Origin: Tranzscheliella williamsii
Lineage: Eukaryota; Basidiomycota; Ustilaginomycetes; Ustilaginales; Ustilaginaceae
Length of the DNA: 64,000 nt
Assembly: GCA_023212725.1 (NCBI GenBank)
Contig: JALBYF010000084.1
Coordinates: 1 to 64,000, forward strand
Reading direction: 5' to 3'
Positions 39,803 through 49,748 of this stretch are shown one piece after another. Position 1 is the stretch's first letter. Each line of letters starts with the position of its first letter. The notes below the pieces were generated by a model. It was not told where the DNA came from, did not search any database, and saw nothing but the letters and a program-made list of their open reading frames with translations. A program made the translations under genes and the position numbers.

Positions 39803-41857
39803 TTATTGCGCCAAGAACTCCCAGAGCGCGTCGGGCTGCTTGTAGTCGTGGTGGATGATGGTGACAAGCCATCTGTGCGTGCGGATGTCCTGGAGGAGTT
39901 TGCGAGTGGCGCTCTGCCGGGGGAAGAGGAGCTCCCACTCGCCCCAGACCTCGAACGCCTCGTCACGCCAGGCGTGGAAGGAATCCTTCTCAATGATGGT
40001 CGACTGGACGACCTCCTTACCCGGGAAGACGGCCCATGTCACCGTGTTCGCCTCTTCGTCGCTCAAGTTCGACTGAAACGCGCCCTCCCAGTTGCCAGCG
40101 AAGTAGGTGACCTGGCTGTTCGCGCCAAGCGATTCAATCCGCGATACGAGCCGGTCCTTGTCACTCTCGTCCATGAAGAGCTCCACAAATGCCTTTTGGA
40201 ACACGAAGCCCCCCGCCGGGCCAAAGCCGACCACAGGATCCGTCGACGGTGCGCCGTCCACCGCGGGCTGCGAGCCCACAGACCACCAACCCTTGCCCAC
40301 CGAAGAGGTGCCCGCTCCAGCCGCTCCATCCTCCGCCGGCCGATTGAGCGAAAGCAGATGGTCTCGGATCTGTAGCGTCTCGCGCATCAGCGGAACGTCG
40401 CACCACGGGATGCACTCGATCTTCTCTTCCAGATATGATGCAAAGATCTGCGAAATGTCGGATACGCTGACTGGATGGCCCCAGATCCGCAACGCATCCT
40501 GGGGGGGCACCTTCAAACTGACGCCGTATCCATCCATCTCACCGTAGGCGGGACTCCGCGAGTCGCCGTATCGCCCGTTAGGGAACTCGTCCCAAGTTGT
40601 GGTTTCCGGCACCTGGTAGGAACTCGAGGTCCTTGCCAAAGTCCTTCGTAGCGCTTCCTCAGAGCTGAGCTTTAGATCTTTTGGCGTGTTAGTACCCGTT
40701 CGGTCCGAAAGCATCTGATTTTTGGTCTTCTCCAGATGAAGGTGCGATGGGATCCCGTTGAGGCGGGCTTCCGTCTCGGCCTGCGCTCCAGGATCCGCTT
40801 TCCATGCTAGACCGCTGAGGATCTTCTCGATACTCTTCTCGAGGTTGAGTGAACAGAGATGAAAGCCGCGGATGTCGGACTCGAGGTAGATTCTCCCAAT
40901 CATGTGGGTGCTGAGCGAGACGCCGTAGTCCTTGACAGCCGCATCGTCGCTCTTAATGGGTTCCAATGCATCGAGCACGGGTTGAGGCACGTTAGCCTTG
41001 CATAAATTGGTCATACGACGGAAGCTCTGGTAGTTTTGAATGGGCATGACGCCCGGCAGGATAGGAATAGTGATGCCGATATGTCGGCACTCGGCATACC
41101 ACTGGAGGAATCGGTCAACGTCGTAGAAGAGCTGTGTCACGATGTATTGGGCTCCTGCTTCCTGCTTAGCCTTGAGATGAGCCAGATCTCGCTTCCAGTC
41201 ACGGTCAACACCATCGGCATGTCCTTCGGGATAGCCCGCGACACCGATGCAGAAATGGTCCCCGTGATTGTCTCGAATATACCGGACCAAATCGGTGGCG
41301 TGCTGGAATCTATCATCAGCAGCAACCCAGTACTCCTCTCCCCTCGGAGGGTCGCCGCGAAGGGCGAGGATGTTCCTGATACCGAGTCGTTTGGCGGTCG
41401 CAAGAGTTTCGTCCAGAGCGCTCTTTTCCACGTTAGTACACGTGAGATGGAGACAGACATCGCATGCATCTTGAGCACAGTGGTCCTCAACGCCGCCGTA
41501 CCGACTCCCGCTTGGTGATTCGGAAGCAAACGGTGCTAAGTCCTGGGCTGGTCGAGGTAGATCGACATTCGGATCCAACTGGCCCAACTGAATTCGACCT
41601 GCAAGCTCGAGAGACTTGCCACCGGTAGTGCCGCCAGCTCCCCATGTGACGTGGATCCAGCTGGGGTTCAAGTTCGCTTTCATACGGGCGATGCGATCAT
41701 ATAGATTAGCGAAACCTTGCGTAGTCTTTGGCGGAAAGAACTCGAACGACCAGAAGGGCGCATCGTGTGACAGCGCCTCTTTGATCTTAGTTGAGATGTG
41801 GGCCGGATGTGGCGACGCCGATGGCGGAGCGGACGACGACGCTGCCGGCTCTGGCAT
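39803..41857 (-). CDS. MTHFR: Methylenetetrahydrofolate reductase
   Basis: A flavoenzyme reducing 5,10-methylene-THF to 5-methyl-THF for methionine synthesis, in the cytosol. The 684-residue single-exon product has the N-terminal TIM-barrel catalytic domain: FWSFEFFPPKT, HVTWGAGGTT, HLTCTNVEKS, ILALRGDPPRG, IGVAGYPEGH, AQYIVTQLFYD, PGVMPIQNYQSF. The C-terminal eukaryotic regulatory domain follows (from about residue 390), including EFPNGRYGDSRSPAYGEMDG and WAVFPGKEVVQ. It is somewhat longer than yeast Met13, with inserted linkers. Start at the ATG at 41857. A CACGTG E-box at 42333-42338, about 476 bp upstream, could be a sulphur-regulon site, but that is weak evidence. Confidence 0.97.
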   Translation of the reverse strand: MPEPAASSSAPPSASPHPAHISTKIKEALSHDAPFWSFEFFPPKTTQGFANLYDRIARMKANLNPSWIHVTWGAGGTTGGKSLELAGRIQLGQLDPNVDLPRPAQDLAPFASESPSGSRYGGVEDHCAQDACDVCLHLTCTNVEKSALDETLATAKRLGIRNILALRGDPPRGEEYWVAADDRFQHATDLVRYIRDNHGDHFCIGVAGYPEGHADGVDRDWKRDLAHLKAKQEAGAQYIVTQLFYDVDRFLQWYAECRHIGITIPILPGVMPIQNYQSFRRMTNLCKANVPQPVLDALEPIKSDDAAVKDYGVSLSTHMIGRIYLESDIRGFHLCSLNLEKSIEKILSGLAWKADPGAQAETEARLNGIPSHLHLEKTKNQMLSDRTGTNTPKDLKLSSEEALRRTLARTSSSYQVPETTTWDEFPNGRYGDSRSPAYGEMDGYGVSLKVPPQDALRIWGHPVSVSDISQIFASYLEEKIECIPWCDVPLMRETLQIRDHLLSLNRPAEDGAAGAGTSSVGKGWWSVGSQPAVDGAPSTDPVVGFGPAGGFVFQKAFVELFMDESDKDRLVSRIESLGANSQVTYFAGNWEGAFQSNLSDEEANTVTWAVFPGKEVVQSTIIEKDSFHAWRDEAFEVWGEWELLFPRQSATRKLLQDIRTHRWLVTIIHHDYKQPDALWEFLAQ

Positions 41858-43162
41858 GTCAAACGAATCCCAGCTAGAACGGAGCTAAGCAGTCCAGTGA
41901 TTACGTGGTGATAGACAGGTGCTAAGCTTGGAAGCGCCAAAGCGTCAGGAGACTTGGATGAGCTTAGCCTACCATGGCAGTCGTTCGACGCCGTCTTCCA
42001 TGGAGGAATCCAGTCCGCGTGACCCGCTTATCAACGCGGCGATGTCACACTCACACTCACACTTTTTGCGGGAAGAACACAATCTAACATACGGATTTGC
42101 TTTCTTCACGCCCACGGTCATGATACCTGCCCCAGGAGTCGGTTGGAAGGGTAGTCGGCACTCAATTATGTTGCAGAGTCGGGGAGCATAAGTGAAGACC
42201 GGAACTTGATGCTAGCATATGATAGATTTGGCCATCAGTCTGTTATGCCGACGCTGTGCCGCATCCGCCCGAATATGCTGCTTGCCAATCATCGGATCTC
42301 GGAGGTTTTCCTTTCGGGCAAGCGACAAGCGGCACGTGTGATGACGAAAGGGGACCAAAGCACGCTCGCTGCCGAAAGCAAACCGGCATGGGGCCTAGCA
42401 TTCGGCAGTGCGGTTGTAACAAAAGGCGAAACGGCTTCAGAGTCTCTCCCGTACTTTTTGGCGGTCACATTATGGCGGTGATGTGATAGTAATCCGGTCT
42501 GCCGGTTCATCCGACATAGCTTTTGCTTCCTTGGTTCTTGCGCTGGATCGGCATAGAGTGCCAAGTGGCAGTGAAAGCAGACGGACGGCAGCCCGATCCA
42601 GCAGACGAGCCGAACCGGCAGAGTGAGCTTACCTTTGATATTATTAAAAGGCTGGGCAACGTTGACAAGCAGTCATGAGAGTCATGAGTGACTTGACGTT
42701 GGCTGCACGTCCCGCATCTCGTCTTTTCGGCAGGGCGTGATTAACCTTTTCCACCGCCTCACCTTAGAGCGTGCACCGCTTCACGTAGCTCAGAATCCAG
42801 TCCATTCACATTATATTGTTATTAAAATGTGGATGTGATGAACCCATCGCGGCATGCCGTCGCTTCGAGCTCCTCCTTTACAACGTCACCCAAGCTTATA
42901 CCTCACCCATTTCCCTCTTCTTGTTCCGTACAGACGTGATCACTTCTACTTGCGTATCTCCGTTCCCTTGCTCATCACTGTGTCCACCACCGACGCTGCA
43001 CACCTCAGTTACCGCTGCGACGCGATCTTGCTTCCCCACATCGCGCTCTTGAAACGGTCTCGATAGCCGGAACTTGACTTGGCTCGTCAGCCTTCCCGTC
43101 TTGCAGTCCCTTGCTAGAAAACAGTCCGACGAGCCTGCTTCCGGCCACGGTACAAGCACATC
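41858..43162. promoter_or_regulatory. Divergent promoter region, MTHFR / phospholipase D
   Basis: 1.3 kb between divergent starts, with no gene recognised. It holds a CACGTG E-box at 42333-42338, a short ACTCACACTCACACT repeat around 42050-42062, two AGTCATGAG copies around 42672-42690, and pyrimidine-rich sequence leading into the phospholipase start. Confidence 0.4.
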
Positions 43163-46100
43163 ATGCCAATCTGTGGCTCGTCACAAATCCGCCGAGAGGC
43201 TCTCGAAAACGCCCATGTCTCAGCTGGCGATCAGGTAGGCCCCTATCAGAATGCTCGGCCTCAGTCATCGCAGCCTACTATCACCTCAGCCGTCGCTGCC
43301 GATCCCACACTGGCGCCCTCGGCCGCCGCCAAGCATCTCTTTCCTGCACCATCAGCAGCGAAGAGAGGAATCATCCGCTTCAAGATCAAGGAACAGCTCG
43401 AAGAAGGCAGAGGCAAACATTGGGTCTGGGACAAAGGTGCTGTTCACAAAGACAATAGAGAGCCCAATGATGAAGAGCTTGAGCGTGTTCGCCATCGTTA
43501 CGGGTACAAGTCCGAGCAGCAAGGAGGCCCTTCGCGCCTCTACCTTATGATCCTCGCCGATTGTCTCTTACCCCTGCCTCGTAGTCCCATGTCTGGTGTT
43601 GTTTCGCCTCCGCTGCTTGCCACCACCGGTATCGTCCCCCTCTCCATCTTTTCCACAGGCCCTGATATCATCGGCCATTATTACGACTGTATCGTGGCCG
43701 CACGCAAAGAGGTCATCCTCCTGACAAATTATTGGCAGGAAGGCAAAAACGTGGATCGTATAGCCGAAGCCTTGCAAGAGCTCAACAGCCGCGTCCAAAA
43801 GCGACGAAAGCAAAAAGCCCTCGAAGCGAACAAGGCCAACAAGTCGATGCAAGCCAACGGCAGCGCTACATCACAAGCTGAAGAAGCAAAAATCCAAGAC
43901 GAGGTTTTGAAGCAGGACGGTGCTCCAGGCTCACTAGCACGCACAGAGAAGGACGAGAGCAACGGCGAGCCCGTTGAAGACATCGAACTCGGCCCCCCTA
44001 CCGCCGAGGAGCGGATCGTCGTTAAAGTAATGTGGGACAGGGGTCCTCAAACCTTAGCCGATCTCTTCCGCCTGCGCAAGCCAGTGCCACCGGGCATGTG
44101 GAAAGCGAATGGTCTGCCCACGGAAGAAGAGATCCCCAACCTCAATATGGAGATTCTCAATTATCACAGGCCTCTCATGGGCACATTCCATGCCAAGCTC
44201 CTTATCGTCGATCGACAGGTGGCGCTGATCAACTCCAACAACATTCAAGATCGGCCCAACATCGAGGCTTGCGTCCGATTCGAGGGCGACATTGTCAACT
44301 CCGTCTATGATCACGCGCTTATCAGCTGGGGTAATCGACTCCAACCTGCTCTGCCTTGCCTCAGCATTCCTGCGCCGGTCGCACCCTCGCCTTCGGCCTT
44401 TCTGAGAGGCAGTGAGGGTACGCTCCCTTCACTTACCGTTGAGAAGCTCAAGCAGCTTGCCCTCAACGTTCGCAAGCGGCTTCACGACGAAGACACGGAG
44501 ACCGAGAACGAGAAGGAAAAGAGTCTGCAGAGTCCGCTCGGATTTCATTTCGGCGACGTCGTAGATCAAGTCATGAGGAGAGACAGCTTCAGTTCCAAAA
44601 CGGGAGTTTCGCCTGTCCGCAATCTTGGCCAGGATCAGCCTGTCGATGGCGAGAAAGCTGCTCGTAAAGCCGGCGCTCTGTGGGCACACAAAGTTCTCGG
44701 AGAGCGTTTCAGCAACTTTCAGAGTATGGCGCACGGTAAAGACAAGCATGACACCGCTCCAGCGGTGGACGTGGAGGAAGCCTCCTCTCCGGCTGCGAAG
44801 AACGAGCCATCCCAGCCCCATCCACGCAAGAACTTCGCCGAGATGGTCGAAGCCTTGATGAAGACCGAGGGCAGTAAACCTCGTGGTTGGGCTGAAGGCG
44901 CTCTGGAGGTGTTTGGTCTCGGCCAGAGTAGTTCGAAGAACGTCGCTCAAGAAGTGCGAAGAAACCCTCGACCGAAGACCACCCTGGCGGGTGTCAATAT
45001 CCCCAGCGCTGTTGTGGAGGAAGACCATGCTGAAACCCCAGATTGGCGTCGCTCTATTGAGGAAGATGAGACGAGCCTGCTGGACGGAGCCCCAAGTCAC
45101 ACGGCCGTCGAAGGTTCCGTCAGTCCTAAAGCAGACCCGCGCAGCGAGCAGAGCGACGATGCCTATACTGGCGACCTAGCCGGCAATAAGATGGTAGAGG
45201 AATCGAAGACTGTGGTGCCTGCTGCAAGATCCGGTACTGAGACTCCCCTTGCCGCGACCCATACACATACAACGCAGGAAGCCGGCGCAGGGGCCAAAAA
45301 GACACCCGTTGAAGCGGTGGAAGCACCAACTGCAACCGAGAATGAAGGAGCGCCTGGGGCGGTTGCGTATCGGCAGATTCATCGACGGACTCTGTCGCAC
45401 GTATCCAGATCCTCGGCTGCAGAACGTCTCAACGCGATCAACAAAGCGCTCGACTTTGCCAACAATTCCAAGGTTCAAGGCGAATTGCGAGCGGACAACT
45501 TACCTGAAGAGAAGCTCAAAGCACTCAATGACGTGCTCGACTTCCAGCCCTATATCTTCCACAAACCGCATGAGCCGGTACCTATGGCGCTCGTCAACCG
45601 AAGGCCTCACGGTACGCCCGGCCACTCGGATATCCGCAACCCGCAGGATGCTGCCTGGCTGGCAGGATTCCGCTACGCCAAGAAGTACATCTTTATTCAG
45701 TCTCCGACACTCAACGCCTCGCCCATCAAGGCGGCCGTGCTGGCGGCTGTCCGCAGGCATGTCAAGGTTGAGCTGTGGCTGGACCTCGGCTTCAATGACA
45801 AGTCCGAGTCGATGCCTTTCCAGGGCGGCACGAACGAGGAGGTAGTTACTGGGTTCTATCGCCAGCTTCGCCGCGAGGGTAAAGGCAACGAAAAGTACCT
45901 CGAGGTCTACTGGTATACCGGCAAAGACATGACGCGACCGCTCAACGCGGTGCGGAAGCAGCGGAACTGCCACGTCAAATTCGCCGCCTTCGATGGCGAA
46001 GTGGCGGTCCTTGGCTCGGGAAACCAGGACACGCAGTCTTGGTTCCACTCGCAAGAGATCAACGTCTTGGTCGATTCGAGACAGATCGTCGACGAGTGGA

Positions 46101-46333
46101 TGTCGGCGCTGAGCCGCAACCAGAGCACAAAGCTGTACGGCATGGTCGACCAGCGCGACGGCATCTGGCGCGGCTCGGACGGCAAGGACATCGCCGACAC
46201 CGGCAAGGACGAGGCGCGCAAGGACAAGGACAAGGACAAGCTCAAGACCGCAGAGCAGATCCTCGAAAAAGACGCCGAGAAGGGCACAGAGAAGATCAGC
46301 GACAAGAGCCCGTCGTCGATCGAGACGCCGTAG
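43163..46333 (+). CDS. Phospholipase D family protein with two HKD motifs
   Basis: PLD-superfamily enzymes cleave or transfer phosphatidyl groups through a covalent phosphohistidine. Both catalytic motifs are visible: HAKLLIVD...NSNN (about residue 342) and HVKFAAFD...GSGNQD (about residue 935). YYDCIVAARKEVILLTNYW and KYIFIQSPTLNAS precede the two half-domains. The two halves are separated by a disordered insert of roughly 400 residues rich in Glu, Lys, Ser and Pro. The tail (DKDKDKLKTAEQILEKD) is charged. The 1056-residue product has no PX/PH domain, so it belongs to the fungal PLD-like class and not to Spo14. Start at the ATG at 43163. Membrane association is likely, but no transmembrane segment is clear. 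Confidence 0.85.
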   Translation: MPICGSSQIRREALENAHVSAGDQVGPYQNARPQSSQPTITSAVAADPTLAPSAAAKHLFPAPSAAKRGIIRFKIKEQLEEGRGKHWVWDKGAVHKDNREPNDEELERVRHRYGYKSEQQGGPSRLYLMILADCLLPLPRSPMSGVVSPPLLATTGIVPLSIFSTGPDIIGHYYDCIVAARKEVILLTNYWQEGKNVDRIAEALQELNSRVQKRRKQKALEANKANKSMQANGSATSQAEEAKIQDEVLKQDGAPGSLARTEKDESNGEPVEDIELGPPTAEERIVVKVMWDRGPQTLADLFRLRKPVPPGMWKANGLPTEEEIPNLNMEILNYHRPLMGTFHAKLLIVDRQVALINSNNIQDRPNIEACVRFEGDIVNSVYDHALISWGNRLQPALPCLSIPAPVAPSPSAFLRGSEGTLPSLTVEKLKQLALNVRKRLHDEDTETENEKEKSLQSPLGFHFGDVVDQVMRRDSFSSKTGVSPVRNLGQDQPVDGEKAARKAGALWAHKVLGERFSNFQSMAHGKDKHDTAPAVDVEEASSPAAKNEPSQPHPRKNFAEMVEALMKTEGSKPRGWAEGALEVFGLGQSSSKNVAQEVRRNPRPKTTLAGVNIPSAVVEEDHAETPDWRRSIEEDETSLLDGAPSHTAVEGSVSPKADPRSEQSDDAYTGDLAGNKMVEESKTVVPAARSGTETPLAATHTHTTQEAGAGAKKTPVEAVEAPTATENEGAPGAVAYRQIHRRTLSHVSRSSAAERLNAINKALDFANNSKVQGELRADNLPEEKLKALNDVLDFQPYIFHKPHEPVPMALVNRRPHGTPGHSDIRNPQDAAWLAGFRYAKKYIFIQSPTLNASPIKAAVLAAVRRHVKVELWLDLGFNDKSESMPFQGGTNEEVVTGFYRQLRREGKGNEKYLEVYWYTGKDMTRPLNAVRKQRNCHVKFAAFDGEVAVLGSGNQDTQSWFHSQEINVLVDSRQIVDEWMSALSRNQSTKLYGMVDQRDGIWRGSDGKDIADTGKDEARKDKDKDKLKTAEQILEKDAEKGTEKISDKSPSSIETP

Positions 46334-46725
46334 CGGCCTGCCTCGCCCGCGATCCCGTCTGCTCTTTGGAGTCCTTCCTCGCCCCGCCCCCGGCCCTTCC
46401 TCGCCTTGCGGCCTGCGACGCTGGTCTGGACACCCGTTACCACCAAGCAAGTTTATCCGCCTTTACACCCGCAGACTGCTGCCTGTTGCGCAGTCTCGCC
46501 CGCCGTTTCGAGCCTCTTTACTACCCCTTTCTGTCGTGCATTTAAAGATACCATGTTGGCCCGTACCCCGCGTGCAGCGCTGCCCGCGGTCTGCGCATAC
46601 CGGCTGAACACAGCGTGTGTAGGTGGTCTCAGAATGTATGCATGGACGCGAGATGGCGCCGGTGATGGATTGGGGAGACAGGGTACCAATACAAGAGGGC
46701 AGTTGTTTGCTGGGGGCTGCAGGAG
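46334..46725. other. Convergent 3' region, phospholipase D / CCT3
   Basis: 392 bp between two convergent stops; 3' UTRs only as far as I can tell. Confidence 0.6.
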
Positions 46726-48405
46726 TTACATCTGGGGCATGTCGGGGGCGTTGTCCTCGCCCATGCCTGCGTCGGGGGCCTGGACGCCAGGGCCGGCGCC
46801 GCCGCCGGGCTGACGGCCGCGCTTGGCGGAGACGACGTCGTCGACGCGGAGAAGGAGCGAGGCCGACTCGATGGCGGTCTTGAGCGTCTGGATCTTGACG
46901 GCGGCGCTCTCGTAGAGCCCGTACTCCTTCATCTCGACCACCTTGCCCGACTCGCCGTCGACGCCGTAAGAGTGCTCGCCGTTGGCGTGCTTGGCGCGCA
47001 GCTCCGTCAGCGTCTTGATCGCATTGCCGCCGCAGTTCTGGATCAGCGTCCGTGGGATCACCTCCATGGCATCCGACACGGCCCGCACCGGCCCCACCTC
47101 GACGCCCTCCAGCTCTTTGGCAAACTCGGAAAGTCCATAGGCCACCGCCATCTCGGTCGCCCCTCCTCCTGGCGCCAAGAGCGGATTGAAGACCACATTG
47201 CGCGCTACTGCCATGGCGTCCGCCAAATTCCTGTCGATCTCATTCAGAATGTCCTTAGACGGGCCACGGAGCAAAATGGTGCAGGCCTTGGGCTCTTTGC
47301 ACTCTTCCAAAAAGGTAAAGTACTCATCACCCAGCTTTTCGATGTGGAAGAGCCCGCAGCCAGTGCCGATGTCCGTATCTCTAAGATCCTCTACACGGTT
47401 GACAATGGTGGCGCCGGTGGCTCGTGCGATACGGTTGTTGTCGGTCTTTCTGACACGTCGGATGCAGGTGATGTCAGCCTTGAGAAGGTAGTGCTGAGCA
47501 AGGTCGGATACGCCCTTTTCGGTGAAGACCAGGTCGGGCTTGAATTCAATGATCTTTTCGCAGAGAGACTGGATCTGTTGTTCCTCGATCTCGAGAATCT
47601 TGTTCCAATCTTCTTCGCGTGTGATCTCAATGTTGGTCTGCGACTCTCCCTTTTTGTACTCGAGCGGACAGTCGAGCAGAACGATTCTGGGGTTCTGAAT
47701 ACGCCTTCTCATCTTGGGGTGGGTGACATCCTTGTTGAGCATGACACCGTCAAGGACTCGGCAATCTTCGATGGTTCCACCGGGAACCTTCTCTACTCGT
47801 GCGTACCGCTTGATGTCGACGGTCTTGTTAAGCTCGGTGGAGGAGTCGACCATAGCAACCGTGCGGACGGCCTTGAGTGCAAGCTTGCACATCTGTTCTG
47901 ACCATCTGGATACGAACTTGGTACCGATGGAGGTCTTAATAAGGGCAAGCATCTCCTTGTCGTTGGTAACGTCTACTGGTACCGAGATGTCCTCGATAAT
48001 GTCGAGGGCGCGGGCCAGCGCCTTTTTGAAAGCCGAGATGATGACGACGGGGTGTATGTTTCTTTCGAGCTGCGACAAGGACTGTGCGAGAATCTCGCCT
48101 GCGAGGATTATAACACTGGTGGTGCCATCGCCCACTTCTTCATCCTGGGTTCGGCTGAGTTCGATCATAGACTTGGCAGCTGGATGGGCGACCTCGATCT
48201 CACGGAGAATAGCGTTGCCATCGTTGGTGAGCAAAATGCCGCCCATGGGATCCAAGATCATCTTGAGCATGGCTTTGGGGCCCAAACAGGTTCGAATAAC
48301 ATCGGCGACGGTCTTTGCGGCGGTGATGTTGGAGATCTGCGCCTTACGTCCGGTTTGTCGCTCTGGACCAGTGTTCATTACGAACACGGGTTGTTGACCC
48401 GACAT
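46726..48405 (-). CDS. CCT3: T-complex chaperonin subunit gamma (CCT3)
   Basis: One of eight subunits of the cytosolic TRiC/CCT ring that folds actin, tubulin and other proteins using ATP. I use the ATG at 48405 (MSGQQPVFVMNTGPERQTGR), giving 559 residues; the upstream in-frame extension is not conserved-looking. Group II chaperonin motifs: TVADVIRTCLGPKAMLKMI, LTNDGNAILREI, VGDGTTSVIILAGEIL, the apical DVTHPKMRRR...IVLLDCPLEYKKGE, and GGGATEMAVAYGLSEFA. LLDCPLEYKKGES is gamma-specific. The C-terminal tail is Gly/Pro-rich and ends DNAPDMPQM. It is a single exon. Confidence 0.97.
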   Translation of the reverse strand: MSGQQPVFVMNTGPERQTGRKAQISNITAAKTVADVIRTCLGPKAMLKMILDPMGGILLTNDGNAILREIEVAHPAAKSMIELSRTQDEEVGDGTTSVIILAGEILAQSLSQLERNIHPVVIISAFKKALARALDIIEDISVPVDVTNDKEMLALIKTSIGTKFVSRWSEQMCKLALKAVRTVAMVDSSTELNKTVDIKRYARVEKVPGGTIEDCRVLDGVMLNKDVTHPKMRRRIQNPRIVLLDCPLEYKKGESQTNIEITREEDWNKILEIEEQQIQSLCEKIIEFKPDLVFTEKGVSDLAQHYLLKADITCIRRVRKTDNNRIARATGATIVNRVEDLRDTDIGTGCGLFHIEKLGDEYFTFLEECKEPKACTILLRGPSKDILNEIDRNLADAMAVARNVVFNPLLAPGGGATEMAVAYGLSEFAKELEGVEVGPVRAVSDAMEVIPRTLIQNCGGNAIKTLTELRAKHANGEHSYGVDGESGKVVEMKEYGLYESAAVKIQTLKTAIESASLLLRVDDVVSAKRGRQPGGGAGPGVQAPDAGMGEDNAPDMPQM

Positions 48406-49748
48406 GGCTGCGGAAGTGGAAGGTGATGAACAGCGACGGAGAGGAGGCACAGATCCGATAAGCTGCGGACAAGACGGCGCGTACGAGGAGAGGGGATGGA
48501 CGTGGGTAGTAGGCCGTTGAAGAGAAGGCGGAAAGTGACACTTTGCTGTTGGATCACGCTTGGCTCAGTCTGCGTTTGTATAGAGAAGGCGAATTCAGAG
48601 CTTTGAGCTGAACAGGGCGCGTGCAGCTACTCCGTGCTGACTTTTCTTCCAGCTTCTTCTCCAAAAGCCTCTCGCAGTGGAAAGCGCGCAACAGTAACAT
48701 TCGCACGAGATCGATCACGTCCCATTGTTAAAGCGGAAGCTAACCCGACCTAACAAGCATGGGTTCATAACCTCGGATTCTCATTATTGTGAGTAGACAT
48801 CCGTGCGCTTTCCAGCTTCGCACATCCACTATGACTGCCCACTGTAACTGCTAGCAAGCGTGTCGGCGGCCTGATGATGAGTGAGGTGCGCCTGGCACAG
48901 GCATCGCTCCGTCCTAGCCGTACGGTGCCGGGACGAGGAAGCTGGCAGGGCTTGTTCTGTTCACGACGGCGGTGCAGAGGCCGGCGTTGGAACGACAAGA
49001 AGACAGAACGATCTGGAGAAGGCAAGGGCATGGACCAACGACCTGATGTCACGCCAAAAGGGAGAATTTACAGTTAAGCAAGGCCGACGCCGAAGGTGGT
49101 GATAGCCACCTTGAATGAAAATGGTAACGCTATTCTAATACTAATACTACTACTGGCAGGTATACAACACCCACACGCTTTCCAAATGCACGCAACGCAG
49201 GGCACGCACACGTACGCACGCACGCACGCAGTAATCAAGTCGTCTCTGACTATAGTAGTCGGCAACTGCAATACTGTAGAATCAGGACATGAATCTTTGA
49301 GTTGGACTCAGACTTGCGACTGTCAACTAGAGCTTACAGCAGTGAGTGACGGTCGGTCCACCTTCATCTCGTGCCTTTTCCTCCCCTCCCTTCAAACAGC
49401 TGGTCGTACCTATCCTTCATTGGCTTGGCTCGGCTGGACTCGACCCAACTTGCATCCAGTTGCAGTGTGCTCTAAGCCTGTGCTCACGCCTACGCTCACT
49501 CCGCCGTCCTTGCACGCTAACCCCATCCGTTCACCGCTCATTCCGCCTGCGCTCCTCTTCGATCTTCTCATCGCTTCCTCCTATTGGCCTCTTCGCCTAC
49601 CTGCACCTCTACACTCGCTGCTAACGCGCTTTGTTGGCTACAACGTCGTCCATCGGTTTCTCCTTTGGCTATCAGTAGGATAGAGCCGTCATCGAAGCTC
49701 TGCCGTGCCCACCATCCACTCTGCGGCTTTCTTGTGCCAAGTTCCGAC
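48406..49748. other. Divergent intergenic region, CCT3 / disordered protein
   Basis: 1.3 kb. It contains a TAATACTAATACTACTACT stretch (about 49136-49153) and an ACGC microsatellite (49214-49229). It becomes pyrimidine-rich toward the right-hand gene. Open frames extend into it from the right but lack support. Confidence 0.5.

Noticed and set aside
42333..42338. CACGTG as a definite sulphur-regulon site for MTHFR
   Set aside because: A 6-bp palindrome 476 bp from the start is expected by chance in GC-rich DNA; mentioned only as a possibility.
45500..46450. 316-codon minus-strand frame opposite the phospholipase D 3' end
   Set aside because: It overlaps the second HKD motif on the plus strand and has no domain of its own.
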